A stretch of DNA of 64,000 bases, from contig NZ_LT629763.1 of NCBI RefSeq assembly GCF_900105255.1, forward strand, positions 3,966,104 through 4,030,103. Reading direction: 5' to 3'. Both the position numbers and the translations under genes were made by a program. Shown here piece after piece: positions 54,858 to 63,159 of this stretch (position 1 is its first letter; every line of letters starts with the position of its first letter). Origin of the DNA: Halopseudomonas sabulinigri (lineage in GTDB: Bacteria; Pseudomonadota; Gammaproteobacteria; Pseudomonadales; Pseudomonadaceae). The notes under the pieces are model-generated. The model was not told the DNA's origin and made no database searches. It saw only the letters and a list, made by a program, of their open reading frames with translations.

Positions 54858-55180
54858 GTCTGCCGGGCAGCGCCAGAGCGTTGCAGGCGCGCGAGGTATA
54901 CCAGGTGTTGAAGGATATTGCGCTGGAGCAGCGGCGGGTGATCGGCAAAACACCCCGGGCCTGGGGTGACGTCGCCTCGGGCGAGGTAGCGGTCGAGGTC
55001 GACGGCTATCGGCTGCGTCTGCGCAAGGAGGCGGGCGAGCTGGACTACTGCATTGCCTGCACAGCGACGGACGGGCGCAGCGCGGATATGCACTGCTGGG
55101 CCGGTGCTGGCACCGATCCGCTCGAGTTGCTCAGTGTCTGGGAGCGCGCTCGGCTGATCGAATTACTCGCTGCCGAGTAG
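54854..55180 (+). CDS. Small conserved Pseudomonas protein (DUF7693-like)
   Basis: A 108-residue protein starting at GTG 54854, overlapping the previous stop as GTGA. Features are SAREVYQVLKDIALEQRRV, LDYCIACTATDGR with a Cys pair, and a C-terminal DPLELLSVWERARLIELL. It resembles small proteins common in pseudomonads annotated only as a domain of unknown function. It is co-translated with the acyl-CoA-dehydrogenase-like gene. The weak hairpin CCGGG/CCCGG at 55306-55325 with ACGGTTTTT behind it may terminate the pair. Confidence 0.65.
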   Translation: MSLPGSARALQAREVYQVLKDIALEQRRVIGKTPRAWGDVASGEVAVEVDGYRLRLRKEAGELDYCIACTATDGRSADMHCWAGAGTDPLELLSVWERARLIELLAAE

Positions 55181-55453
55181 CCACGGTCGCGCATCGTCGC
55201 CCTGGCGAGCTGTCGGCACAGTGTAACGCTGGCGCGTTAGGCTGACGGTGCTCGGACAGGCGCGGCTACTCTGGAAGCGGAACTTGCCCCCACGCCTCCG
55301 GTCAACCGGGCAACTCGTCACCCGGACGGTTTTTCTGTGCCGCCCAGCGCGCCGCGAACGTCAGGCATAAAGCTGTTGGCAGGCCCAATCGGGCGATAGC
55401 TGCTATATCTATCATTCAAGCGTTATTCAACGCTGTAATACGCAGGAGTATTG

Positions 55454-56797
55454 ATGTCTCAGGCACTGATGGCTTTTTCTTCACTCTATTTTGCGACCCT
55501 GCTGATGCTGCTTGGCAGCGGTTTGCTGGGTACCTATCTGGGCTTGTATCTGGCCGCGAAGGAGGTGAGTGAAATCTGGATCGGTGTGCTGATGACGGGG
55601 TACTACGTAGGTCTGGTCATGGGGGCGTCGATCGGGCACCGGATGATTGCGCGGGTTGGCCATATTCGTGCCTTCGTTGCCAGCGCGGGGGTGGTAACTG
55701 CGTCAGTGCTGGGGCATGCGTTGACCGATAATGTCTCCATCTGGCTGGCGCTGCGGGTGCTCACGGGCATGGCCATGATGTGTCAGTACATGGTGCTGGA
55801 GAGCTGGCTGAATGAGCGCGCCGAGTCCCATCAGCGCGGCATGGTGTTTGCCAGCTACATGGTCGTGACCTTCCTTGGGTTGGTGCTCGGTCAGGTGGTG
55901 TTTACCGTGATGCCGACTTTGCAGATAGAGCATCTGCTGTTTGTCGCCATGTGCTTTTCACTGTGCCTGGTGCCGGTTGCCGTCACCAAGCAGATTCACC
56001 CGGCGCCACTGCACCCAGCGCCGCTCAAGGTCAAACTCTTCGTTGAGCGCATTCCACAGGCCTTGACCACCATCGCGGTGGCCGGTCTGATGCTGGGCGC
56101 GTTTTACGGTATGGCGCCGGTGTTTGCCAAGACCGCCGGCCTGACGACCTCACAGATCGGTATTTTCATGGCAGTGACCATCTGCGCCGGGTTGATGGCG
56201 CAGTGGCCGGCGGGCTGGCTGTCGGACCGGCTTGACCGTAGTCATCTGATTCAACTCAATGCGATTGTGCTGACCGGCGTGTCTGTGATGATTGCGTTGG
56301 ACCTGCTGCCGGGCATGGCGCTGATGGTGCTTACCTCTCTGTTCGGGTTGCTGGTGTTTACCCTTTACCCGTTGGCGGTCGCCTTGGCCAATGACCACGT
56401 TGAGCCGGATGACCGGGTGCCGCTGTCGGCCATGCTGCTGGTGACCTTTGGCCTGGGTGCCAGTGTTGGCCCTTTGGCCAGCTCGGCGATGATGAAACTC
56501 TGGGGCGCCGACATGCTGTATGTCTTCATGGCCTGCTGCTCGCTGGTGTTGGTATTCCGCGTCCGCGCTGGCGCAGTGACCGGCGAGCACCTGGTGGAGG
56601 AGGCGCCGCTGCACTTCATGCCGGCCGCCGGTAACCTCGCCAGCTCACCGTTGGCAGCTGCGATTGATCCTCGGGTCGATGAACAGGCGGTCGCTGACCA
56701 GATGCAGGACGACGTGGTGGAAGAGGAGCCAGCGCCCTTGTCCGAGGCGGAAGTGGCAGCAGCGGATGCCGATCAGGACGACCATCGTCCGGGCTGA
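55454..56797 (+). CDS. MFS transporter (YcaD-like)
   Basis: A 447-residue major-facilitator transporter with twelve predicted helices to about residue 385 and an acidic cytosolic tail of about 60 residues (EEAPLHF, EEEPAPLSEAEVAAADADQDD). Loop motifs are GHRMIARVGHIRAF and GWLSDRLDRSH. The AGGAG site favours ATG 55454 over the TTG at 55451. It resembles the YcaD branch; the substrate is unknown. It is monocistronic, convergent with ycgR. Confidence 0.85.
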   Translation: MSQALMAFSSLYFATLLMLLGSGLLGTYLGLYLAAKEVSEIWIGVLMTGYYVGLVMGASIGHRMIARVGHIRAFVASAGVVTASVLGHALTDNVSIWLALRVLTGMAMMCQYMVLESWLNERAESHQRGMVFASYMVVTFLGLVLGQVVFTVMPTLQIEHLLFVAMCFSLCLVPVAVTKQIHPAPLHPAPLKVKLFVERIPQALTTIAVAGLMLGAFYGMAPVFAKTAGLTTSQIGIFMAVTICAGLMAQWPAGWLSDRLDRSHLIQLNAIVLTGVSVMIALDLLPGMALMVLTSLFGLLVFTLYPLAVALANDHVEPDDRVPLSAMLLVTFGLGASVGPLASSAMMKLWGADMLYVFMACCSLVLVFRVRAGAVTGEHLVEEAPLHFMPAAGNLASSPLAAAIDPRVDEQAVADQMQDDVVEEEPAPLSEAEVAAADADQDDHRPG

Positions 56798-56909
56798 AGG
56801 TTTTTTTACCAGTGCCAGGTGGGCGGCGTTCTCGCCCACAGGATGCTCGCTGCAAGCAAGCTGATGGCGCGCGCTGGCGCCGGGTGAGTCCGGCGCATTC
56901 GCAGGTAGC

Positions 56910-57659
56910 TTAGAAAAGGTCTTCTTTTTCGATGCGGCGCGCTTCGCGCTGAAGGTGGTTGACGAAGCGGTCTATCTGCCGCTGCGCGAGGGGCGAAGGC
57001 TGGCGGAAATGCGCGCCAACGTGGGTTTCGTTTGCGGTTTCCACGAAGGCCGCATGGCGGATTTCCAGGCCCAGTTCCAGGCGCCCGGTCTCGGGCAACT
57101 GCAGATAGCAGGGCTCGAACAGTTCACCTGGTTGCAGCGACTTACTCAGATCGCCATCGAGTCGAATCTTGCAGCCGGTGGCGGAGATGTCCATCAGAAA
57201 GGCTTTCAGGCTGCGCTGGCGCTCGGGGTGGTTCAGCTCCAGCGCAATGTCGGCGGTGCGGCGGACGCTGGCTCGGAAGGCGCCACGTTTCTGGTGATAG
57301 ATGAGTTCTTCCGGCATCTTCGCAGCGTAGGCGGGTGCATCGTCGAGCATCACCTGAGTAGCGCCAGGGCAGCTCCAGCGGATATGAATGCCCTCATGCC
57401 AGGCATCCACCTTGTAGGCCTCACCCTGGCTGGCGTAGCGGTCGCCTTCGCGCGGAATCATCTCGTCAATCCAGACGTCGCCACGATCGCCATCGAGGTT
57501 GACGATAAAACTCTGGAATTTCTGGGTACGATCTTCAAAGGTGATGATCAAGGGGTCGCGAGATTGCATCAGTGTCTTGAGTAGCGCGGTAATCTCAATC
57601 GGGGAGCGGACTTCGCGAGGGGGCTGTGGACCAGCTTCTTGTGAGAATAGGGTGGACAC
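56910..57659 (-). CDS. ycgR: Flagellar brake protein YcgR (cyclic-di-GMP binding)
   Basis: A 249-residue protein with an N-terminal YcgR/PilZN domain (about 20-115) and a C-terminal PilZ domain (about 125-245). The PilZ motif is present: RGAFR (RxxxR, about residue 129) and DISATG (DxSxxG). On binding cyclic-di-GMP it slows the flagellar motor. It follows flgN and flgM on the same strand, the Pseudomonas flgM-flgN-ycgR order. Confidence 0.92.
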   Translation of the reverse strand: MSTLFSQEAGPQPPREVRSPIEITALLKTLMQSRDPLIITFEDRTQKFQSFIVNLDGDRGDVWIDEMIPREGDRYASQGEAYKVDAWHEGIHIRWSCPGATQVMLDDAPAYAAKMPEELIYHQKRGAFRASVRRTADIALELNHPERQRSLKAFLMDISATGCKIRLDGDLSKSLQPGELFEPCYLQLPETGRLELGLEIRHAAFVETANETHVGAHFRQPSPLAQRQIDRFVNHLQREARRIEKEDLF

Positions 57660-57729
57660 TTAGGGCTCTCGGTATTATTGGTTTTGGCTTGCGGACTACT
57701 ATACAGCAAGCTGGCTGATTGGCATCACC

Positions 57730-58188
57730 TCAGACCTTGGTAAGGTCACGTGACACGCCTGACCGGCTCCGATTGCCCAGTTGGTCATAGATGTTCTGGC
57801 TGGATTCGCCCTGATTGCGCAGCAGGTCGAGCAGGTTGGAGGTGCTGTTCTGGCTATGTCGAACCAGTCGTGCATTGCGGTCATTGGCGGCCTTGCAGGC
57901 TTCCAGGTGCTCGAGAAACTGCTGATAGGCGGCGCTGAGTGCTTCATCGTTCAGGCCGCTAACATGGCTTTGCAGGCTCTGAGCGCTGATTTGCTGCTGG
58001 CTGCAATAGTGCTTGATGCTCTGATCGTGGCGGGCGAGGGCTTCGATCAGCGGGCGCTTTTCCTGCAGCAGTTGTTCCAGTTCGTCCATGCTTTGCTGCA
58101 CTATGGCCTCGCGCTCGCGCTCGGTCAGTGCAAGGTAGCGTTCACAATCCTGGTCAGCCTGTTGAAGAATATCGTTCAACGCGTGCAT
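57730..58188 (-). CDS. flgN: Flagellar export chaperone FlgN
   Basis: A 152-residue, mostly helical protein (coiled coil over most of 1-130) that delivers hook-associated proteins FlgK and FlgL to the export apparatus. GGAGG lies 7 nt before ATG 58188; the extension to 58206 was rejected. It lies 39 nt after flgM. Confidence 0.9.
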   Translation of the reverse strand: MHALNDILQQADQDCERYLALTEREREAIVQQSMDELEQLLQEKRPLIEALARHDQSIKHYCSQQQISAQSLQSHVSGLNDEALSAAYQQFLEHLEACKAANDRNARLVRHSQNSTSNLLDLLRNQGESSQNIYDQLGNRSRSGVSRDLTKV

Positions 58189-58227
58189 CGGTGCCTCCGC
58201 AAGCATTGGCCAGGATCAGACAGCCGG

Positions 58228-58551
58228 TCAGCTTTCGAAACTGAGCAGCTTGTCTGCAATCCGGTTGCTATCGACCTGATAACTGCCGTCAGCAATGGCC
58301 TGTTTGATCTGGTTAACACGCTCGCTATCGACTTCCGGCAGCTCACGCAGACGCTCTTCAATGGCCTGCAGCTGTTGTGCCTGCTGGCTGAGGCTGACCG
58401 ATGAGCGCTCGCTTGTGGCTTCCTGAGTAGTACCGCTAGTAGCTTTCTCGGCGTTGTCGAGCGTTGCGTCACGCTTGCCAGACGTGCTGCTGGTCTGGTT
58501 GCTGCGGCCGGCTCCGTTAGGACCATTCGGCGAGTTGAAGTCGATGACCAT
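58228..58551 (-). CDS. flgM: Anti-sigma-28 factor FlgM
   Basis: A 107-residue protein, disordered Ser/Thr-rich at the N terminus and ending in the conserved FliA-binding helices ([40 protein letters not shown]). It binds FliA until exported through the hook. A well-matched FliA promoter precedes it, giving the usual feedback loop. Confidence 0.95.
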   Translation of the reverse strand: MVIDFNSPNGPNGAGRSNQTSSTSGKRDATLDNAEKATSGTTQEATSERSSVSLSQQAQQLQAIEERLRELPEVDSERVNQIKQAIADGSYQVDSNRIADKLLSFES

Positions 58552-58589
58552 GATGAATTCCTCAAACTGTAAAATCTTCTCTAACCGCT

Positions 58590-58616
58590 TTAACGGCCGC
58601 GAGGCTGAAAACTTTA
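58590..58616 (-). promoter_or_regulatory. Sigma-28 (FliA) promoter of flgM
   Basis: On the minus strand TAAAGTTT, 11 bases, then GCCGTTAA: the FliA consensus TAAAGTTT-N11-GCCGATAA with a single mismatch and exact spacing. It is about 39 nt upstream of the flgM ATG. Confidence 0.9.
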
Positions 58617-58693
58617 GGGAAAATAAGTGTGAAGAGCATCACAGTACGGCGTGCTCGGTTCTGTCGGCAGTATATCCCATAATTTGCCGTTCA

Positions 58694-59404
58694 TCACATG
58701 TCTACCCTGACCTGTCCCGGCCCGCTGACACGGGCCTTTATCTCACGGTTCGAGCGCGTGTTGCGCACTCGGATCTGTGCTCCCAGCGTACCGCTTTCCA
58801 ATGCCTCGCCGGGCATTTTCACCGATACATTGCTGTTGCTGGCGCTGATGACTACCTTGTCGCCACGTTGCACCACCTCGTTTTGTTCTACCACGGCAAA
58901 GGTGATGATGGTATCCGGTGGCACCGGTCGGGTCAGGCGCATGCCAATCGCCTGCTGCGGATCAACCAGATATTTGTCGCGCAGCAGGCTGGTGTCGCGC
59001 TCCTTCAGGGTCAGGTCGGTTGCGCTGAGCAGACTGTTGCGCGCCAGCGGACGGGCACTGACCAACACCTGTTGGTACAGGCTGACCTGGCCGGGTACAA
59101 AAAGGCGCCAGGGAGAGCTGCTGTTACAGGTCAGGCGGACGGTAACCCTGCCAACCGGGATGTCGGGGCTTTCCAGCTCGGCGCTGAGTTGATCTTCCGG
59201 GCACACAGGCAGGCGCAGTCTGGCGTCGAGCCGGTTGAGCTTGATCTCGTAGCGCGCCGGCAGACCACTGCGTGCAATATGTTCCTCGACTTCCTGCTCA
59301 AGAAACCCATTGGTCGCGCCGATAAGCTGGTCAATGAGCGGGTTGGCGAGCGCTGACGTGGAAAAAAATATCGCCAATGCCGCGCACCCGGTGATAAAAC
59401 GCAT
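58694..59404 (-). CDS. flgA: Flagellar P-ring assembly chaperone FlgA
   Basis: A 236-residue exported chaperone for P-ring formation. The signal peptide ends SALAN (about 21). An N-terminal domain with CPEDQLSAEL and CNSSSPW cysteines (likely disulfide) is followed by a C-terminal SAF domain with RDTSLLRDKYLVDPQQAIGMRLTRPVPPD. It is divergent from cheV and upstream of flgM, as in Pseudomonas. Confidence 0.94.
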   Translation of the reverse strand: MRFITGCAALAIFFSTSALANPLIDQLIGATNGFLEQEVEEHIARSGLPARYEIKLNRLDARLRLPVCPEDQLSAELESPDIPVGRVTVRLTCNSSSPWRLFVPGQVSLYQQVLVSARPLARNSLLSATDLTLKERDTSLLRDKYLVDPQQAIGMRLTRPVPPDTIITFAVVEQNEVVQRGDKVVISASNSNVSVKMPGEALESGTLGAQIRVRNTRSNREIKARVSGPGQVRVDM

Positions 59405-59521
59405 ACAATTACCTTTATAACAAATGGTCGGTGCGTGTCATTTTACTGTCAGTCCAATAGCCTCAAGGCCATTGCTGCAGGAAACATGCCGCATTGAGCT
59501 CAAGACGAGAAGGAGCTGCCC

Positions 59522-60460
59522 ATGGCTGGTGTAATGGATTCAGTCAATCAGCGGACACAGCTGGTTGGTCAGAATCGGTTGGAGCTGCTGCTGTTCAGGC
59601 TGGCAGGCAATCAGCTATACGGGATCAACGTGTTCAAGGTGAAAGAGGTGCTGCAGTGCCCTCGCCTGACCACGATGCCGAAGCTGCATCCTGTGGTTCG
59701 CGGTGTGGCGCACATTCGTGGTGGCACTCTGCCGATTCTTGATCTCAATCGCGCAACGGGCGGGCCAGGGCTGGATAATCTGGATACCGCTTTCGTTATC
59801 ATCACTGAGTACAACTACAAGGTTCAGGGTTTTCTGGTTCGCTCGGTTGAGCGCATCGTCAACATGAACTGGTCCGAGATTCATCCGCCGCCAAAGGGTA
59901 CCGGTCGCGATCACTACCTCACCGCGGTGACGCGGGTCGACAATCAGATGGTGGAGATTATCGACGTCGAGAAGGTGCTGGCCGAGGTCGTGCCGACCAA
60001 TGAGAAGATTTCCGAGGGCGTCATCAACCAGGAAACCAACGCCGAGGCGGTGTCTCGCCGGGTACTGATCGTTGATGACTCGTCGATTGCGCGCAAGCAG
60101 GTGTCGCGCTGTCTGCAGGAAGTGGGGGTCGAGATCATTACCCTCAATGATGGCAGGCAGGCGCTGGACTGGCTCAAGTTGCAAGCTGAACAGGGTGAAG
60201 ATGTCAGCAAGACCTTGCTGATGATGGTCTCGGACATTGAAATGCCCGAAATGGATGGCTATACGCTGACCGCAGAGATACGCAACGATCCACGGCTGAA
60301 AGATCTGCACGTGATGCTGCATACCTCGCTCTCGGGTGTATTCAACCAGGCGATGGTCAAGAAAGTGGGTGCTGACGACTTTCTTGCCAAGTTCAAGCCC
60401 GATGACCTGGCGCAGCGGGTTATTGATCGTCTGCACGCCGTGCGCGATCAGGCCGAGTAG
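59522..60460 (+). CDS. cheV: Chemotaxis coupling protein CheV
   Basis: A 312-residue protein with a CheW-like domain (about 15-165, LFRLAGNQLYGINVFKVKEVL) and a receiver domain (about 180-305) with acidic DD in VLIVDDSS and phosphoacceptor Asp in LMMVSDIEMPEMDGY. It couples receptors to CheA in a phosphorylation-dependent way. GAAGGAG lies before the ATG. Confidence 0.95.
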   Translation: MAGVMDSVNQRTQLVGQNRLELLLFRLAGNQLYGINVFKVKEVLQCPRLTTMPKLHPVVRGVAHIRGGTLPILDLNRATGGPGLDNLDTAFVIITEYNYKVQGFLVRSVERIVNMNWSEIHPPPKGTGRDHYLTAVTRVDNQMVEIIDVEKVLAEVVPTNEKISEGVINQETNAEAVSRRVLIVDDSSIARKQVSRCLQEVGVEIITLNDGRQALDWLKLQAEQGEDVSKTLLMMVSDIEMPEMDGYTLTAEIRNDPRLKDLHVMLHTSLSGVFNQAMVKKVGADDFLAKFKPDDLAQRVIDRLHAVRDQAE

Positions 60461-60510
60461 CGGACGGTGAGGAACCCAACACTGAATTCACACAACGCAA
60501 GGCGGCCCGA

Positions 60511-61338
60511 GTGACTTTGGCAAATCAGGACTTTCAGGTATTTCGCGAGTTTTTGGAAAAAGCCTGCGGCATTGTACTGGGTGACAACAAACAGTATCTG
60601 GTGTCCAGCCGATTGAACCGTCTGCTTGAGCAGGAGAAGATCGGCAGCCTGGGCGAACTGGTCAAACGTATCCAGGCGCAGCCGCGCGGTGGTTTGCGTG
60701 AGTCGGTGATCGACGCGATGACCACTAACGAGACCCTCTGGTTTCGCGATGTTTATCCGTTCGAAGTGCTGAAGAAGAAACTGATTCCGGAGTTCATCAA
60801 GAACAATCCAGGCCAGCGTCTGCGTATCTGGTCAGCGGCTTGCTCGTCGGGTCAGGAGCCGTATTCGCTGAGCATGTCGATTGACGAGTATGAGCGCAGC
60901 AACCTTGGCCAGTTGCGTGGCGGGGCGCAAATTGTGGCCACGGATCTGTCGGGTGGCATTTTGAACGCCGCCAAGAGTGCCGAATACGACAGTCTGTCGG
61001 TGGCCCGCGGCCTGTCACAGGATCGTCTGGCGCGTTACTTTGATCAGTTGGCGCCAGGTCGCTGGGCGGTGAAGCCGCCACTGCGTAACCGGGTCGAGTT
61101 CCGCGCGATGAATCTGCTCGACAGCTATTCGATGCTGGGCAAGTTCGACATCGTGTTCTGCCGGAATGTGCTGATTTACTTCTCTGCTGACGTCAAGAAG
61201 GACATCCTGCGGCGTATTCATGGCACCCTCAAGCCGGGCGGCTATCTGATGCTGGGCGCCTCCGAGGCTCTGAACGGCTTGCCGGAACTCTATCAGATGG
61301 TGCAGTGCAATCCGGGTATCGTGTACCAGGCTCGCTGA
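60511..61338 (+). CDS. cheR: Chemoreceptor methyltransferase CheR
   Basis: A 275-residue SAM-dependent methyltransferase with an N-terminal helical domain and a SAM-binding domain (RIWSAACSSGQEPYSLSM, VFCRNVLIYFSADVKK, HGTLKPGGYLMLGASEAL). It methylates glutamates of chemoreceptors. It begins at GTG 60511, 50 nt after cheV. No C-terminal NWETF-binding extension is needed for this assignment. Confidence 0.95.
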   Translation: MTLANQDFQVFREFLEKACGIVLGDNKQYLVSSRLNRLLEQEKIGSLGELVKRIQAQPRGGLRESVIDAMTTNETLWFRDVYPFEVLKKKLIPEFIKNNPGQRLRIWSAACSSGQEPYSLSMSIDEYERSNLGQLRGGAQIVATDLSGGILNAAKSAEYDSLSVARGLSQDRLARYFDQLAPGRWAVKPPLRNRVEFRAMNLLDSYSMLGKFDIVFCRNVLIYFSADVKKDILRRIHGTLKPGGYLMLGASEALNGLPELYQMVQCNPGIVYQAR

Positions 61339-61503
61339 TTTTTCTCCCGCCTTTCTTCTCTCTTTGCCGCTCCCCAGTGGGCGGCAAAACTCTTGCCGCT
61401 TACCCCTGATGTTGGCACTGCCGCTTGCCGCCTGCCGGTAACGCTTTGCCGCTTTACCTCGTACTTGATTCCTAACTCTATGTATTTTATGGGATTTGTT
61501 TTT

Positions 61504-61519
61504 TGGCATGCCCTTTGCT
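61504..61519 (+). promoter_or_regulatory. Sigma-54 promoter of flgBCDE
   Basis: TGGCAT-GCCCT-TTGCT matches the RpoN consensus TGGCAC-N5-TTGCW with the correct GG-to-GC spacing, 54 nt before the flgB ATG. Flagellar rod and hook genes in Pseudomonas are RpoN-dependent, so FleR or FleQ activation is expected. Confidence 0.88.
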
Positions 61520-61573
61520 TTGTTGTTGGCAGAAAGGTCTTTTGGCCACAGCGCCAGAACGAGGAAGGTTGCC

Positions 61574-61978
61574 ATGAGTTTGAGTTTCGAAAACGCACTT
61601 GGATTGCACGAGCAAGCGCTCAAGTTCCGCTCTCAGCGGGCTGAGGTGCTGGCCAACAATCTCGCCAATGCGGAAACCCCCAACTACAAAGCGCGGGATC
61701 TGGACTTCAGCGCGGTGCTGGCTGCCCAGCAGACCGGCGGTAGCCAGGCGGTCGCTGTCGCGCAGACCGATGATGGCCACATTGCTGCCGAGAGCCTGAT
61801 TGATCAGGTGGCTGGCCTGCGCTTTCGTAACCCACTGCAGCCCTCGCTTGACGGCAATACCGTAGACCCTGAGGCCGAGAAGGCCGCCTACGCGGAAAAT
61901 GCCATCGACTTTCAGGCCAGTTTCACCTTCCTCAATAGCAAATTCAAAGGGCTGATGACGGCCTTGCGGGGAGAGTAA
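61574..61978 (+). CDS. flgB: Flagellar proximal rod protein FlgB
   Basis: A 134-residue rod protein with the N-terminal rod signature LANNLANAETPNYKARDLDF and a C-terminal helix (FLNSKFKGLMTALRGE). AGGAAGG precedes ATG 61574; the upstream extension to 61496 would cover the promoter. flgC follows after 3 nt. Confidence 0.95.
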   Translation: MSLSFENALGLHEQALKFRSQRAEVLANNLANAETPNYKARDLDFSAVLAAQQTGGSQAVAVAQTDDGHIAAESLIDQVAGLRFRNPLQPSLDGNTVDPEAEKAAYAENAIDFQASFTFLNSKFKGLMTALRGE

Positions 61979-61981
61979 CGC

Positions 61982-62422
61982 ATGTCACTCGATAAGGTTT
62001 TCGACATCGCCGGTTCCGGCATGAGCGCACAGTCGCTGCGCCTGAATACGGTCGCCAGCAATATTGCCAACGCCGAGACGGTCTCCAGCAGCATTGATCA
62101 GACCTACCGCGCACGCAATCCGGTTTTTGCCACCATTTTCAGTGCACAGCAGGGCAATGGAGCTTCACTGTTCAGCGATGAGCAGCAGGCGGGCGAGGGT
62201 GTGCAGGTGCTGGGCGTGGTGGAATCAGATGCCGAGCTCGAGCCGCGCTATGAGCCGGATCACCCGATGGCGAACGAAGAAGGTTATGTGTTTTATCCCA
62301 ACGTCAACGTGGTGGAAGAAATGGCCAACATGATGTCTGCGTCGCGTTCTTATCAGACCAACGTGGAAGTCATGAATACCGCCAAGACCATGTTGCAACG
62401 CGTCCTTACCCTGGGCCAGTGA
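61982..62422 (+). CDS. flgC: Flagellar proximal rod protein FlgC
   Basis: A 146-residue rod protein with SLRLNTVASNIANAETVSSS at the N terminus and VEEMANMMSASRSYQTNVEVMN near the C terminus, both typical of FlgC. It is in the flgBCDE transcription unit. Confidence 0.95.
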   Translation: MSLDKVFDIAGSGMSAQSLRLNTVASNIANAETVSSSIDQTYRARNPVFATIFSAQQGNGASLFSDEQQAGEGVQVLGVVESDAELEPRYEPDHPMANEEGYVFYPNVNVVEEMANMMSASRSYQTNVEVMNTAKTMLQRVLTLGQ

Positions 62423-62439
62423 TCGGAGATCTATAGACC

Positions 62440-63123
62440 ATGAGTGTCAGCAATAATGTGGCAGTGGGCAACAGCGTACTGGACCAGTATCAGCTCGATT
62501 CCGAGCGTCAGCCCAAGAATGATGAGCTGGGCAAGGATCAGTTTCTGGAGCTGCTGGTCGCGCAAATGAATAACCAGGACCCGCTGTCGCCGCAGGAGAA
62601 TGGCGAGTTCATCGCCCAGTTGGCACAGTTCAGCACCGTTGAGGGCATCGAAAACATGAACACCTCGATGGAGGCATTGCTCAGCGGCTATCAGTCTTCT
62701 CAGGCGCTGCAGGCGTCCTCCATGGTGGGTCGCACGGTCATAGTGCCGTCCGATCAGGCGATGGTGGATACCGCCAACGGTCTGGAGGGTCAGTTTGCGT
62801 TGCCCAAAAATAGCGGTGCAGTCACCGTGAAGGTGCTCGATAGCTCCGGCAGCCTGGTCGACACCATCAACATGGGCAGCTTGGAAGCCGGCATGCACGA
62901 CTTTACCTGGGATGGGCAGGACTCCAGCGGCAATATCTTGCCGCCCGGCGCCTACACCTTTGAAGCGACCGCCGCCATTGATGGCACCAGCAAGCAACTG
63001 GCAACCCTGTTGCCGGCCAATGTGGACAGCGTTTCGCTGGGTGCTGGTGACAACGGCGAGCTGCTGCTCAACGTGGCTGGGCTGGGCAGTATCAGCCTGT
63101 CCAACGTATATGCAATCAAATAA
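62440..63123 (+). CDS. flgD: Flagellar hook cap/assembly protein FlgD
   Basis: A 227-residue hook scaffolding protein with an N-terminal region LGKDQFLELLVAQMNNQDPLSP and QFSTVEGIENM, then the FlgD Tudor/Ig-like domains (ASSMVGRTVIVPS, DFTWDGQDSSGNILPPGAYTF). The spacing is 17 nt from flgC and 36 nt to flgE. Confidence 0.95.
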   Translation: MSVSNNVAVGNSVLDQYQLDSERQPKNDELGKDQFLELLVAQMNNQDPLSPQENGEFIAQLAQFSTVEGIENMNTSMEALLSGYQSSQALQASSMVGRTVIVPSDQAMVDTANGLEGQFALPKNSGAVTVKVLDSSGSLVDTINMGSLEAGMHDFTWDGQDSSGNILPPGAYTFEATAAIDGTSKQLATLLPANVDSVSLGAGDNGELLLNVAGLGSISLSNVYAIK

Positions 63124-63159
63124 CAGTCGTCCGACACTGACTGAGTAAGGAGAAACACC

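Noticed and set aside
61410..61440. Possible sigma-54 site TTGGCACTGCCGCTTGCC upstream of flgB
   Set aside because: The spacing between GG and GC elements is one base too long; the site at 61504 fits exactly and is nearer the gene.
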